DNA of 64,000 bases from Eublepharis macularius. Taxonomy: Eukaryota; Chordata; Lepidosauria; Squamata; Eublepharidae. This document shows, one piece after another, positions 21,600 through 33,121 of the stretch. Position 1 is the stretch's first letter; every line of letters starts with the position of its first letter. A program made the translations under genes and the position numbers. The notes under the pieces are model-generated. The model searched no databases, was not told where the DNA came from, and saw only the letters and a list, made by a program, of their open reading frames with translations. The DNA lies in the NCBI RefSeq assembly GCF_028583425.1, contig NC_072801.1, forward strand, positions 64,867,766 through 64,931,765. The letters run 5' to 3'.

Positions 21600-24345
21600 G
21601 TGTATGTTATGGCTTTTAAAAAGGGGGAAATGTTTTTTTCAGCCCTAAAGGATAATGCACATCCAGTAAAAGTCTACCGGCGCCTTTCTAGTGACAACTC
21701 TACAGACAGTCTTTTCCAACCTGACGAACCCAAGATGGCTGCTTGTTCATCCAAAGTTTTGCGGACATTTGAGCCAGTGCGTGAGTAGTACACACAGCCT
21801 GGGGCAACTGATGTGGACCAACATCTGTGATATAAGGCAGGTGCTGCCCTTGTATGGAATACATCAAGGGAGGGAATACAGCTTCCACCCCTGGAAGGAG
21901 CATTTTTGGGGCATCCAGGAAAAGCCCTGGAGTGAAGGTCCTCCAAGGAGCTCTGCAGCAATAGGTTGGAGCAACTGATTGCAGCCAAGTTCCCATTTCC
22001 CAGGCAAGCGGAAGGCCAACCCTGGGGCAACAACACAGGAAACATAATGGCACCATCACAAAATTCAGTCCTGTTGCTCCCCTCATAGTTCACTGGGGTA
22101 AGGCACTCACTAAGGGGGATGCCAACCAGAAGGCAAAGCTCACCTTATTTCTCTCTCTCACACACACACCAAGCAGAAGGAAAACAGAAGGGAGAGACCA
22201 GATTAGAACTTCCGCTACAGATACTTCCCAGAGATATCAGCCATATTGAGCAGGGCAGGGACACTGCACACACAGGCCTGGCACAGTGGAAAGGCACAGA
22301 CATTGCCTAGCCAAGGCCCCTGGTTCAAATCCCAGATGAAGAGACCCCCAGAGCAGTCCAGGCAAAATCTAATGCACAGCTGAGATTTTGCCCCTTTAAA
22401 ACATAATCATGTGGACGGGCACTCATGCTGACTGAAGGCCCCCCATACCCATCACTTTAACTGGCAAGCCCTCAAACACATTCCCCTACTGCAAACAGGA
22501 GCTCACTGCTGCCACCTGTTCCCATTGATCCCAGCCACTTTTGTGCTCCAACCCTCACTGCTGCCCACCACTCCATGCAGGCTGCTTGGCTTAGGTGCTG
22601 GCAGTGATGTGGGGGAGTGTGTAGCCAGGAGACCCTCCCCCTCCTGCAAGAGCATAACTGGGTGTCTGTATCAGACCACCTGCTCAGTCCCTCCCTTCCT
22701 GCTGTGAGCTGCGTGTTGAAGAGAGCTGAATCAGTAATGTGCAGGGAGTGAGGACTGAGCCTGATCTGCCAAAACACAGTCAAACACAGACACGGCTGTA
22801 GAGCAATCCACACATTTACTGAACACCATTAGAAAGCAAGCCAAATGAATGGGGTTGCTGTCTCAACCATGCCAGCAAGGCTCCTATGCCTTACCAAACA
22901 GTACTGAAAGGTTGCAGAGTTACAGGTAAAGTTGTCTTGCTCACTGTGTGCCTATGAGAGGGACAGTTCTGTTGGTCAAACAATTTTTGAGCAGGTTGTG
23001 ATGGTTCAGCTGCTAGGCAAGATGGAGAGTTGGGAGCCTCACACCAGAGCAGTGGGATGCACACTTGTCACTGCAGCCATTAGTCATAATAATAACAACA
23101 TTCAATTTATATACCACCCTCCTGGATGACTTAACTCCCACCCAGAGTGGTTTACAAAGTACGTTATTATTATCCTCCCAACAAACACCCAGTGAGGTGG
23201 GTGGGGCTAAGAGAGCTCCTAGAAGCTGTGACTGAGCCAAGGTCACCCAGCTGGCTTCAAGTGGAGGGGTGGGGAATCAAACCCGGTTCTCCAGATTAAA
23301 GTTTTGCGCTCTTAACCACTACACAAAACTGGTAGGCTTAGCAGATGGTTGTCGTACTGGGGATGAAGTCCTTCCTGGCTCTTCCTTTACTGAATGGCTG
23401 CTTGCAAAGGGTCCAAAGATGTTCAAAGTCAGCCAATCAGGCTCCAAAGATCTGCCCCTGGCAGAGTCTGCAGGTTCCCCCTTGGCCTTGGGAGGGGGTT
23501 CCCACGTACAGGGCTGCCCCGTTGGAGGAGGGTATAACCCCTGAGCCCACACTGACCCATCCCTTGTGAAGAGTTGCCTGTGCCATCTGCGGGGGCTGCT
23601 CCATGGAGGTCTGACCCTTCAAGGCAATAGGGCTCGTAGGTGCCTGCATGGCAACAGCACAATTTGAGTGACAAGCGACCCGGACTGCCGTTGTGCTTCC
23701 TGTGTTCCCCACTTGCAGGGCAAAGCGTGACGCTGGCATGGCATCATGCTGACAGGAGGGCAATATAGTGCCAGCACATCTGCCAAAGCCCACTTCACTC
23801 CACCCCACCCAACCCTTTCAGCACTCTACCTGCTGCCAGCTACACTTGTGGGAGTCAGGGTTGTTGAGGCCATGCACAGAGTGGGGGCAGGGGGACGGAG
23901 TTGCAGCATTCATTCATTCAATTTATAGCCCACCCTCCCCACAAGTGGGCTCAGGGCGGGTTGCAACAGTGTAATGATACAAAGATAAAATCATTTAAAT
24001 ACATTAAAATATATTTCAGTCCGAGTCATCAATTTGTACATCCAGACCCCAGATCGTAGCCTCCTCCACTCAGGGGGGAGAGGGGGTACAACTGGTGCTA
24101 TCACTGTGACTTCACATATGAGGGGGCAGCTGGTTATGTACCGCCCCCAGCAGTCCACCTTTGAGACAGAGACTCCTCCTCCCTTACCTCTGTGGAGTGC
24201 ATTGTCTGTGCAAGTCTCCTGTAGAGAACTGAGGTGAAGATGGAGTTCTTGTTCCATGTTGATCGCCACATTTTCTAGGCATTGCTCTCACTTCACAGTG
24301 CAAGAAGCTCTCCCCCCACTCTCTGCTCTGCTCTTCCTCCCACAG
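21600..24345. other. Intron stretch without recognised exon
   Basis: Contains GC-moderate, CA-rich sequence at 22.1-22.8 kb, a minus-strand SINE at 23084-23327 and some longer open frames with no similarity and no consistent splice sites. I see no gene in it. Confidence 0.5.
23084..23327 (-). mobile_element. CORE-type SINE
   Basis: Reverse complement of the family at 15711-15945: (taa)n tail, agagtggtttacaaagtacg, gaggtgggtggggctaagag, gtcacccagctggcttcaag and gcgctcttaaccactac. Confidence 0.8.
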
Positions 24346-24387
24346 GTGCAAGTGAAGCAGCTCGCTTTGCAGCCTCTTCTAATCCTG
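24346..24387 (+). CDS. Possible short linker exon in the CARD array
   Basis: A 42-nt segment lies between a strong acceptor (ctcttcctcccacag) and a strong donor (gtgagt). It is open in the frame the array requires, enters and leaves in phase 1 like its neighbours, and would add ASEAARFAASSNP between CARD 2 and CARD 3. There is no homology to rely on, and short chance exons with good splice sites occur in introns this long, so transcript support is needed. Confidence 0.4.
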
Positions 24388-24734
24388 GTGAGTTGCCCTA
24401 AAGACGTTAGTTGTGATTTCACAGAAAAGCACTGCTTCTGAACGGGGTCTTCGGTCTGCTTCGTGTGTTACACCTTTCCTGCACAGAAAGCATGTAAATT
24501 GTCATTGTGTGAAATTGTCCATATGTGAATTTTTCCATCGTAAGAATGTATATATTGGTGTATTTCCTGCATGCAGAGGCAGTTCTGCTCTGAGGCATAG
24601 GAAGGCAGCTGCCCCAGGTAGGAAATTTGGGGTATTATTAATATAACAAAGTAGGAGGCAGAGAGATCAGACTCACCTGGGAAGTGATCCTGTAAAACCC
24701 CAATGGTAATGAATGGGAGCTGCATGAAAGCATG

Positions 24735-24871
24735 GCGAGGGGCTGTGGCTCAGTGATAAAGCCTCTGCTTGGTGTGCAGAAGGTCGCAGGTTCAATCCCT
24801 GGCATCTCCAGTTAAAAAGGATGAGGCAGAAGGTGATGTGAGAGACCTCTGTCTGAGACCCTGGAAAGCCA
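24735..24871 (+). mobile_element. tRNA-derived SINE
   Basis: Contains a Pol III A box (gtggctcagtgataaagcc) and B box (aggtcgcaggttcaatccct), followed by a ctggcatctccagttaaaaagg body and gagacctctgtctgagaccctgg. This is a squamate-type SINE, not a functional tRNA: no acceptor stem closes. Confidence 0.8.
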
Positions 24872-25482
24872 GAAGTAAATCCCATGACAATTAAAAGAAC
24901 TAGTCATTTAAAAGAAAAAAGAATACATATACCACCTTTTAATTCAAAATTTCATTGAATAGATATGAGTGCTTTAAGAAGTCTTAAATTGTTTCTTGGT
25001 TATTGACTATCCTGTTCTCAGATGGATTTGGTAGAGATTCCCTTTGTCCTTCAGTATAGTAGGAATATAAGAATGATCGTGTTGGATCAGGCCACAGCTT
25101 CGTTGAGTCCAGTGTTCTGTTTTCCATGGGACGGCCCCAGGTCTGTGGCAAGCCCACAAGTAGGACATGACCCTTGTTTCAAATCTGCATTGTAAATTTA
25201 TGGTTTCTGTTTCGGAATCATTTATATATTTAAGACATGATTCAGCTGAAGTGGAGAGTGCCATCAAGTCATAGCTGACTTACGGTGACCCCTGGTGGAG
25301 TTTTATGGCAAGAGACTATCCAGCCAAAGCTGAGCACTTATAATGTCATTGATCAATAGGGTTAGAAAATGCTTCGATTTATTCAGCACATTTTTCCTGC
25401 AAGGCGCTCAGGGTGGCATATATAATTTTTCTTTCCTATGTTTTGTCAGTGCAACATCCTTGTGAAGTAGGTTAGATCATAG

Positions 25483-25720
25483 AATCATAAGGCTGGAAGG
25501 GACCTCCAGGGTCATCTTGTCCAACTCCCTGCACAGTGCAGGAAATTCACAACTACTTACCCACCCCTAGTGACCCCCAAACACTGTCAGGATCCCTAGC
25601 CAATCTGGCCTGGTGAAAATTGCTTCATGACCTCAAACTGGTGATTGGCATTGCCCAGGACATGTAAGAAGGCGCCATGTGATGAAGAATGATTGGCTCA
25701 AGATCAGACCGTGAGTTTCA
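25483..25720 (-). mobile_element. CR1 LINE 3' fragment
   Basis: The atcatagaatcataaggctg segment with gggacctccagggtcatc and gtccaactccctgcac is the reverse complement of a CR1 3' end. A second copy lies at 41487-41745. Untranslated or degraded. Confidence 0.7.
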
Positions 25721-25942
25721 TGGCAAGCAGGGAGCTGAATTTGGGTTTTCACAACTTGGTCCAGCGTTTTAACTACTATACCACATCGTCTCTCTTTGAG
25801 AGAGGGTCGGCCCCTGCTTAGATAGAACAGTATCATGGAGTATGGTACCGTCATGCAAGATGTTAAAAGGGACCAGCTGGGTTGGTTTTGTTGTCTGCAA
25901 TGCCTATAAACTAGTGGCTGTCATGTTATCATATCTTTTCAG

Positions 25943-26188
25943 AGGAACATTTTGTTGAGAAGCACCAAGAAGAACTGATTCGCCGTGTCGTAGGGGTGGA
26001 TGTTGTAGTAGAATTTCTGGAGATCCACAGTGTAATAACATTTCATCAAATGCAAGCCATCAAAGGTACTGATCAAGAGCAAATGCAGAAACTGTATGAA
26101 TTAATGCCAGGCTGGAGAACATCTGGAAAGGATCGGCTGCAAGAAATCTTAAAGAAAACAAACAGACGACTTATTGGGCAGCTTGCAG
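25943..26188 (+). CDS. CARD-like exon 3 of the upstream array
   Basis: The exon is 246 nt, phase 1 to phase 1, acceptor cttttcag, donor gtaaat. It begins EHFVEKHQEELIRRVVGVD, close to the HFVDQYREQLIARVTSVE start of the human NLRP1 CARD. It continues with MQKLYELMPGWRTSGKDRLQ and ends TNRRLIGQLAG. It is one residue shorter than copies 1 and 2. The mixture of acidic and basic residues on helices 1 and 4 is typical of CARDs that pair by charge, but the partner cannot be read from sequence. Confidence 0.94.
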
Positions 26189-27545
26189 GTAAATATAGTG
26201 AAGTGGGAGATTCACGTGGATCTACATTCCTAGGTCATTGCATCCTCCATCCAGTTTGGAAAAGGGCATTGGACTTACCCTGTTGCCAATTCCTCACCTC
26301 CCAGTATGCAATCTGGGCTGGTCCTGGGAAGGTTCAACAGACCCCACAGCACCAGCTAACATGCAGTGAGCATGTGAGATTTGTGATTTCCCCTAGCTGC
26401 GCCTCTTAATACTTACACATACCTTGTAATGTGAAATCTTTAAAAGTGAGAGAGAAGTAGGCATTTTTCCTTCGATTCTGAGGTCCTACCCTTGTGTCTG
26501 AACCACACAAAAAATGAGGGCATGAAATCTGCATGGATACTTCCATATTTATATTATTTAAGAATTTATGTCCACTTTTCGTCCTGAAGGGAACCAGAGA
26601 GGTCCACGATAGCTAAAAGAAAATACGGTATGAAGGAAATAAGCAAAACAACAACATGCCTTGGGCTGATCAAGATTCAGTTGCTGGTTCATCCAAGGAC
26701 AGTGGCTGCAAATCACAAGCTAAGAGCCAAAGGGCCAAGAGCTGCTTGTTTTACACCTAAAGGGACTTGTGCTTCTCTGCTCGTGCCTGAGCTTTATAGC
26801 ACCTGCAGGAAACAAAAGGCGGATTTAGCCCAGAAGGATCTCAGCTGCTGCCAACTTACTAAACATATACCCTGTCTTTCTGTCCTGATCGGGGCCACCC
26901 CGTCTGCTAACAGATTAAAAACATAAATAATAAAAACTCATCTTAAAAGCCACTGAAACCAAACAAAAACACCTAATTAAAACTAGGCTAAAATACACAT
27001 ACATAAAAATAATGATTAAAACGTAACGGTGGGGATGATGGGTCACTGAGGAAACCAGACAAAACAAAATAGTCCTTACCAGGGCTTTTTTTCAGGGGGA
27101 ACACGGGGGAACGGAGTTCCGGAACCTCTTGAAAATGGTCACATGCCTGGTGGCCCCGCCCCCTGATCTCCAGACAGAGGGGAGTTTAGATTGCCCTCCG
27201 CGCCGCTTGGCAGCGCGGAGGGCAATCTAAACTCCCCTCCGTCTGGAGATCAGGGGGTGGGGCCACCAGCCATGTGACCATTTTCTCTGAGGGCAACCCA
27301 CTGAGTTCCACCACTTCTTTTCCCAGAAAAAAAGCCCTGGTCCTTACCTATTGGTGGAAGACAGCAACAGAAGGGGGCAGACAGTTCTCCCGGGGGGGGG
27401 GTGAGTTTCAGAGTTGTGACACCATGCCCTTTCTCAGGTTGCCCCCCCTTGCCTAAATCTCACAAGGCGAGGACACCTGAAGCAAGGCCTTGAAAGAGGA
27501 CCATAGCGATTGGTTAGGTTCATAAGGGAGTCGGCAGTCCTTCAG

Positions 27546-27577
<32 letters not shown>

Positions 27578-27917
27578 TCCTTCTCCCCACCCTCAATCCT
27601 TGTAGTGGTGTGAGGGGGAGGATTGATTTAGCTCAGCTGTGACCCAGTCAGCCTTAGGCAGGCCAGGAAGTGTGGCTAGGAATATGCAAGTGTACTCATA
27701 CACATGTCCATGTGAATGAAAAATCCATATAAATAAGTGTATAAGTGTTATTGTTATTGCTTACACAAAGACACACAGCTTTCAAGAAAGCATTGCTTAG
27801 TCTCAGCTGGTGTCTGTGTCATGTTCCTCATTTTAACGCCTACAATTGTAAAGGTATGGGAACCCCAGGAACCTGGCAAAACATATGAATGTGGTTTTCA
27901 TATATCTCTTCCCCCAG
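26189..27917. other. Intron between CARD exons 3 and 4
   Basis: No exon seen. It holds the MITE at 27080-27339 and an (aat)n microsatellite at about 27541-27577. Confidence 0.6.
27080..27339. mobile_element. hAT MITE with CAGGGCTTTTTTTC ends, copy 2 (palindromic)
   Basis: Flanked by a perfect 8-bp duplication GTCCTTAC (27072-27079 and 27340-27347). It is internally palindromic around gcgccgcttggcagcgcgg, with both arms carrying ccccctgatctccagac. Confidence 0.93.
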
Positions 27918-28160
27918 GGGGCCATTTTGTGGACAGACATCAGGAGGAGCTGATTGAACGAGTAACAAAGGTCCCCTTGAGCCTGCTTCGTGAATTTGCA
28001 CTGGATGAGGAGGAGTATGAGATTCTCCTTAACTGCACCACAGTGAAGATGCAGATGTCAGCCCTGTTCCAGATGAAGCAGGAATGGGATAGGCAGCAGA
28101 AGGACTGGCTGTACCGAGCGCTGGCAGAAACCAATCCAGATGTTATTAAAGTCCTTGAAG
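27918..28160 (+). CDS. CARD-like exon 4 of the upstream array
   Basis: The exon is 243 nt, phase 1 to phase 1, acceptor ttcccccag, donor gtagat. It begins GHFVDRHQEELIERVTKVP, has a strongly acidic middle (LDEEEYEILL) and ends DRQQKDWLYRALAETN followed by PDVIKVLEG. The usual LMPGWD is QMKQEWD. The frame is also open for 180 bases upstream, but that part shows no homology and lies before a clear acceptor, so it is not counted. Confidence 0.94.
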
Positions 28161-29871
28161 GTAGATCTAGAGGCAGCCTTCACTGTTGTGTCTTTCTGAA
28201 GCTTAGTCACAATGGAACAGCACTTGAGTTGAACAAACACAAGTGCCTTATACTGAATCTGGGGAACAAAATATTCACCCCCAGACAATGAAAATAAAGT
28301 GAAAGATCTAATAGTAGGAAATATACAAACCTGTACAACTGACAAAACATCCTATTATATAAAAGGCAAGCCATATTGGCAATGACTCACTTTTTATCCC
28401 TGCGCAGGTGCATTTGCAGGCTCCCTCTTTGGGAATAAAAAGTAAGTCATCAGCAACACGGCTTGCCTTGGAGACCCCAAGGAGAATGCTGCAGTGGCAG
28501 GAAGGCCTGCCCCGAGGAGGCCTCCACAGCAGTGGGGAGGCCCAATGCAGCATTGTGGCCCTCCCAAGTCCCTGCAGTGGTGGCAGGAAGGCCCAGCAAA
28601 GCAGCGTAGCCTGCTCAAGGCTCTGCAACCGTTGCCCACAGAGTCCGTTTTCTAGAGCCCATTGTATCTTTCCACACAACAGTCTCTGTTGTTAGTGTGT
28701 ATGTGTGTGTGTTCATGCATGTGTAATTTGAAGATAATTTGAAACATGCTTTGCTAGCAGCTGTAATGTTTAGACATGCATGTTTGCATGTGATGGTTAT
28801 TCCATTTCTTCTGTGGGTGAATTTTTTGTTTTCCCTTCATGTGATTTCACACTCCTTCCCGGGCAGTTAAAGGGATACCTTTTGTTTTATTTTTTATTTA
28901 TATGGAATCTAACTATTTCTCCTTTTAGCTCAGTGTTGCCTACTTTTAACAGGTAGCATTTTTCTGGATCTCAGTAGGACTAGGAAAGACTTCCTGTTGG
29001 TGGAGGACAGAATCCAGGCTGGATTGTTCCACCCAGTTTTTCTGCCAACAGGGCTTCTGCGGATTAGCAGTCTGTTTATCTTAACAAGTAAAGGAAGGAA
29101 GTTCCAGTTCTGTCCACTCAACATGTTATGAAAGTCTCTCCTGCACTTCTACGTTTTTCCATTTCTTCTTATTTCCCTTTTGAATCTCTTTTCCCGTTGT
29201 CTGATCTCATCCTCTTGACTAAAGTATATTTAATTAAACAACCACAGTGGGCTTCTACTGTCAGGTACCTCTTCATTTATAGACCTGAGTGAGTCATGCT
29301 AGTCATGTGGTATCAAGTTGGTAGGTAGTTAGTTCTGGGCTTGTTCCCAATGAGTCCAAAAGGCCAAAACAATCCTGAAGAGGGTACTTTCCCACCCCGC
29401 CCCCTTTAACTGACAGAAACTAAGCCTGGAATACTGGCTGAACTCTTCTGGTTGCCTAGCAACAGTCACTGGGTTAAAGCTTCTGGTTAAAGCTACAGGC
29501 ACTCCTTTTATCATTTCGAGATTTTTTTTAATCCCTCGATTTATTTTTTTTAGATTTCAGATTTTTCTGCAAACCTGGGGCGATTTCCATGTGCGTAGGA
29601 AGATCTCTCTTGTCCATTTATGGCTCCAGTCTCTAGATAGAAGTATCCTCAGATCAGGGCCACTTGGCTATTAGTATATAATAACTGATGGTCTTATTAC
29701 CTGTCCCGCGCTAAGAATGAAACTAATTTGCATAGCCCTGCCATGGAGTTTATGGGAGAATTCACCCACTGCTGGACGTACTCCAACCATTGAAGAGAAT
29801 AAACTTCTGTAGTTGTCCTAAATTCTTTCCTAAAAATAAGACGACTGAAGTTCTAATGTGTTTCTTGTTAG
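28161..29871. other. Intron between CARD exons 4 and 5
   Basis: No supported exon. A segment at 28408-28441 has a fair acceptor and donor, but its length would shift the frame of the CARD array. The rest is AT-rich and unremarkable. Confidence 0.5.
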
Positions 29872-30099
29872 AGGAACACTTTATCGAAAAACATCAGGAG
29901 GAAGTGATTCATCGAGCCTGCAGGGTCAACACTGTCTTGCAGTGGCTCCATGATCAGCATTCCCTGATAAGGGAGGAATCAGACCAGAAGAAAATGTTCC
30001 AGTTGTATACCCTGGTGCCAAGATGGAACAGGAAACAGAAGGACCATCTTTACACCGTGTTGAAGAAAACAAATGGACCCCTAATTGCTGAACTTGAGG
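29872..30099 (+). CDS. CARD-like exon 5 of the upstream array (short copy)
   Basis: The exon is 228 nt, phase 1 to phase 1, acceptor tttcttgttag, donor gtaaaa. It encodes EHFIEKHQEEVIHRACRVN, then MFQLYTLVPRWNRKQKDHLY and ends TNGPLIAELEG, nearly the same end as copy 2. It is five to eight codons shorter than the others. The loss falls in the helix 2-3 region, where CARDs vary most, so the fold can still be complete. Confidence 0.94.
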
Positions 30100-31804
30100 G
30101 TAAAATGATCTCTTCTGACTGTTGACTGGGGAACTGACAAACTCTTGACAGGGCCAAGGCCTGATTCTTCTTATTTGTGCCTGGCTTGAAACTGTCACAC
30201 TAGCAGCAGCAGGCAGGATAGGTGGTGGGTTGCATTGTAGGCCATACCTGGCAACCAACAGGAAGTTTTGGGGGATATGGGGGTCACAACGGCATGTGCA
30301 CCATTATGTGACTTCTGGTGAATGAAAACAGAGAAGTAACATGGGGTGGCTCTAGGAATTGCTGGAAACTCTGTGGTAAAACAATTGTGAGAGTGAATCT
30401 ACAGAAGCTTGTTTTGCAGCACAGCTACTGTTGCTGAAGCCCCCAAGCTCAGAGATAAGGCTGAGGATTCCAACTAATCCTGCTTATCTGAACCTGCTGC
30501 AATTCACACGGGAAGATTTTATATGTTCATAGTAATGATGTTTGGGCTTGACGTAATTACTTAATGCCAATATCACATTTAATTATGAGGTTTTGATTGG
30601 TTGATAGGAACTCCCCAGGTTGCTAGGCAATTGGGAATAAATAGGAAAAAACAGTTTTGCTTAAGGTCCGACTGCTAGTCCCTTATGGCCATTCTGAGTT
30701 ATAGGTGCCGATTCACCCTTGGATCATTGAGTTGATGCCTTGGGCCTATGAACTTTGATACGGACTAACAATGCTGTGTTATACCTACAAGTTACCATCA
30801 AGGCGTAGAATGGCGAGAGATTCTGGCTGATATGGTGTAAGGTTGGGGTTAATTAGATCTTCATAGTTTTATACATCCTCTTACACACTTTCCAAAATAT
30901 AACCTTTTAACACACATTTTTTTACTTTTAATAAAGTATTCTTTATAACTGTGGTGTTTCTTTGATTTTTGGCTTCAACCTAAACTAGTACCCAGACTGG
31001 TTTGGTCCTGCTACCTGTGTAACTTCATCAAGATTCAGCGGGGCAAGAATTTCTCCCTTTCAGGGCTGACTCTCAGTTGACGTCCAGTAAAGCTAGACGC
31101 TTGTTTCCCCCAATCTCTGAGCTAGGCTCAGGGGAAAATGGTGGCAGTACTACCAATGCTATGTTCTTCAGTGTTCTTTTAAGACTGGGGCTTTAATCCC
31201 TGATTCTACTGGCTCTCTCGGGCTAGTTGGGTTTCTTTTCTTTACACACTGGATACCCAAGAATTGCTTGTGATAAATATGGGTTTTTTTAACAAGGTGT
31301 TAACAAGGGTGATGGTTACAGAGCAAGGCAATGATAGAATTACAACATCTGTTACTTAGAAGGGTGGGGGTCCCTGGCAGCCTTCTTGAGGCATCTCTTT
31401 GTGGGGCTAATTGTGGGTCATGTGTCTATGCAGTTTCCTGTTAGTCAGCAAGATCCAAAGACCACGAGGCTTGTCTAGCTTCTTAAAATTTGCTGCAGCC
31501 TAATTGAAATCAAGCGCCATCACTTATACATGGGATAATATCTTAGCATTATATCTATGTACTGCTAGAGCTGAGGCTAATTGCCTGGGAATTGGCAGTC
31601 AAGCTTGAAGCCTGGGATAGAATGAAAGATGCAAATGGAATTTGTGGCATTCTATAAAGGTTCACCATCTCCTCACGATACACAACATCCCAGCTGCCCC
31701 AACCAATGACACAGTAGGGATTCAGCTATGGCAGTAGTCTGAAAGATTATTTTTGCCTTGAAATCCTTTCAGAGCTATGTATCTGATATTTCTCTTTTTC
31801 TCAG
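30100..31804. other. Intron between CARD exons 5 and 6
   Basis: No exon seen. The 30.4-31.2 kb part has an AATAAA-bearing, transcript-end-like texture (aataaagtattctttataac at about 30931) that could be part of an old retroelement terminus. No matching partner or target duplication was found. Confidence 0.4.
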
Positions 31805-32056
31805 AGGGGCACTTTGTTGAGAGGCACAAGGAGTATTTGATGAAAAACATCATTGGAATAAGAAAAGTTGCACACTTTTTAATGGAACGCTGCACAATCA
31901 GCCATTATTCGTATGGTGACATCTTGAGGAAGGATACGAACAAAGAAATAATGGAGATGCTCTATGAAGTGGTGCCAAGCTGGAAAGTAGAACAGAAGAA
32001 TTATTTCTACAGGATATTATGGAACACCAATGAAACCCTGATTGAGGAACTTGAGA
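31805..32056 (+). CDS. CARD-like exon 6 of the upstream array
   Basis: The exon is 252 nt, the longest copy, phase 1 to phase 1, acceptor tttctcag, donor gtaagt. It encodes GHFVERHKEYLMKNIIG, IMEMLYEVVPSWKVEQKNYFY (the usual KD is KN) and TNETLIEELES. It is the last CARD before the FIIND. Its split codon joins the next exon as AGT (Ser), keeping the frame into the Cys-rich linker. Confidence 0.93.
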
Positions 32057-32443
32057 GTAAGTCTAAGAACAACTACTCACAGCTATGACTAATGGACTGT
32101 TTGCTTTCTTCAATTGCACAGTCATGGAAATCATTACTTGTGTAGATGATTAAGGTAGATTTTGCCTTCCCACCCCAGTACCAGTATTGCTATCATGTTA
32201 TCATGAATAATGTATATGTGCCACAGTGCCTGTGCCATAATTTATAATAGGTTGCATGTTTTCTAATAAGATTTAAAAAAGAGAGACACTAAACTACTCA
32301 GTGCACAAGCTGATATATAAAGAGAAGTTCATTATGTTTCACCTGACACCTGCCCAACAGTAACAGTGGAGACTTCTCTAGAAAGTAGGTGTAGTTGTGA
32401 TGAACTTTTCCTGCTGCTGAGATGTCCTCTCCTTCTTGAACAG

Positions 32444-32517
32444 GTAGGAAAAGCAGAAAAGATGGTCTGATTCCCAACTGCCTTGCAGAGAAATGCTGCT
32501 TGTGTGAAAAAGAGAAG
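32444..32517 (+). CDS. Cysteine-rich linker exon before the FIIND
   Basis: The exon is 74 nt, phase 1 to phase 0, acceptor cttgaacag, donor gtaagc. It encodes RKSRKDGLIPNCLAEKCCLCEKEK: a basic start, then four Cys in a C-x4-CC-x-C cluster that could bind a metal, though no known finger is recognised. It is a short open stretch supported by strong splice sites and by exact phase agreement with CARD 6 before it and the FIIND exon after it. Confidence 0.75.
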
Positions 32518-33015
32518 GTAAGCTCTTTGGTTCCCTGTTGAACAATGTACCGTATTAGACTAAGAAGAGGCTGCGGTAAGAGTTCCTGTTTTCTTCTTTC
32601 CAGGCAAAAACTGGGGAGTGGGAAATAGTGGATTAAAGTGGATTTAGCACAGGAGAACTAAGGGAAGAGAGGGGGCAACTTCGCTAACCATGTGACTGTT
32701 TTGGTGGGAAGAATCACTTTCGAGTGGTCTGGGGCAGAGAGGTCCCCCACTCAGTAGCCAAAAGATAGAAAAATCCTGTTCTGAGAGGCCAGCCTGTGCA
32801 AGCACAGTCCCAGCGTATACCTGCATGAGGACCTAAATGAACAACAGTTAAAGGTAAGTGCAACCGTTTTCTGTAGGAGGTCTCACTGACTCCAGTGGAA
32901 TTCAGTTGTTCCCATTATGTGTACGGAAGCTGGAAATAGGATTAATATCAAGCCTGTATGCCCCAAAATCTAGCTTTACAAAGAACTAGCTATAATACAA
33001 TCTCCTGTTCCCCAG

Positions 33016-33077
33016 GATTTTCTAGAGGTCCAGCCCGAGTTTGTTCCCGATGCTGAAGAGAAGCTGAAGACATACAG
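33016..33077 (+). CDS. FIIND, first strand of the ZU5 subdomain
   Basis: The exon is 62 nt, phase 0 to phase 2, acceptor ttccccag, donor gtgaga. It encodes DFLEVQPEFVPDAEEKLKTYR, matching the FIIND start in NLRP1/CARD8, where an xVxPE-like strand precedes TYRVxLP. The split Arg codon joins IHLPKAGTFLC in the next exon. The following intron carries a nested foldback repeat. Confidence 0.88.
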
Positions 33078-33121
33078 GTGAGAGTCCAGAGTAACCATCT
33101 TGGAGCAGCTGAGACTCTTAA

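Noticed and set aside
24735-24871. tRNA gene
   Set aside because: A and B boxes are present, but the cloverleaf does not close and a SINE body follows.
28408-28441. Short linker exon in the CARD array
   Set aside because: Fair splice sites, but 34 nt breaks the phase 1-1 rule and would shift the frame into CARD 5.
16357-32056. CARD exons as tandem single-domain genes, each with its own start
   Set aside because: None has a convincing start codon context or stop within its exon. All have matching acceptors and donors in one phase, which favours one spliced chain.
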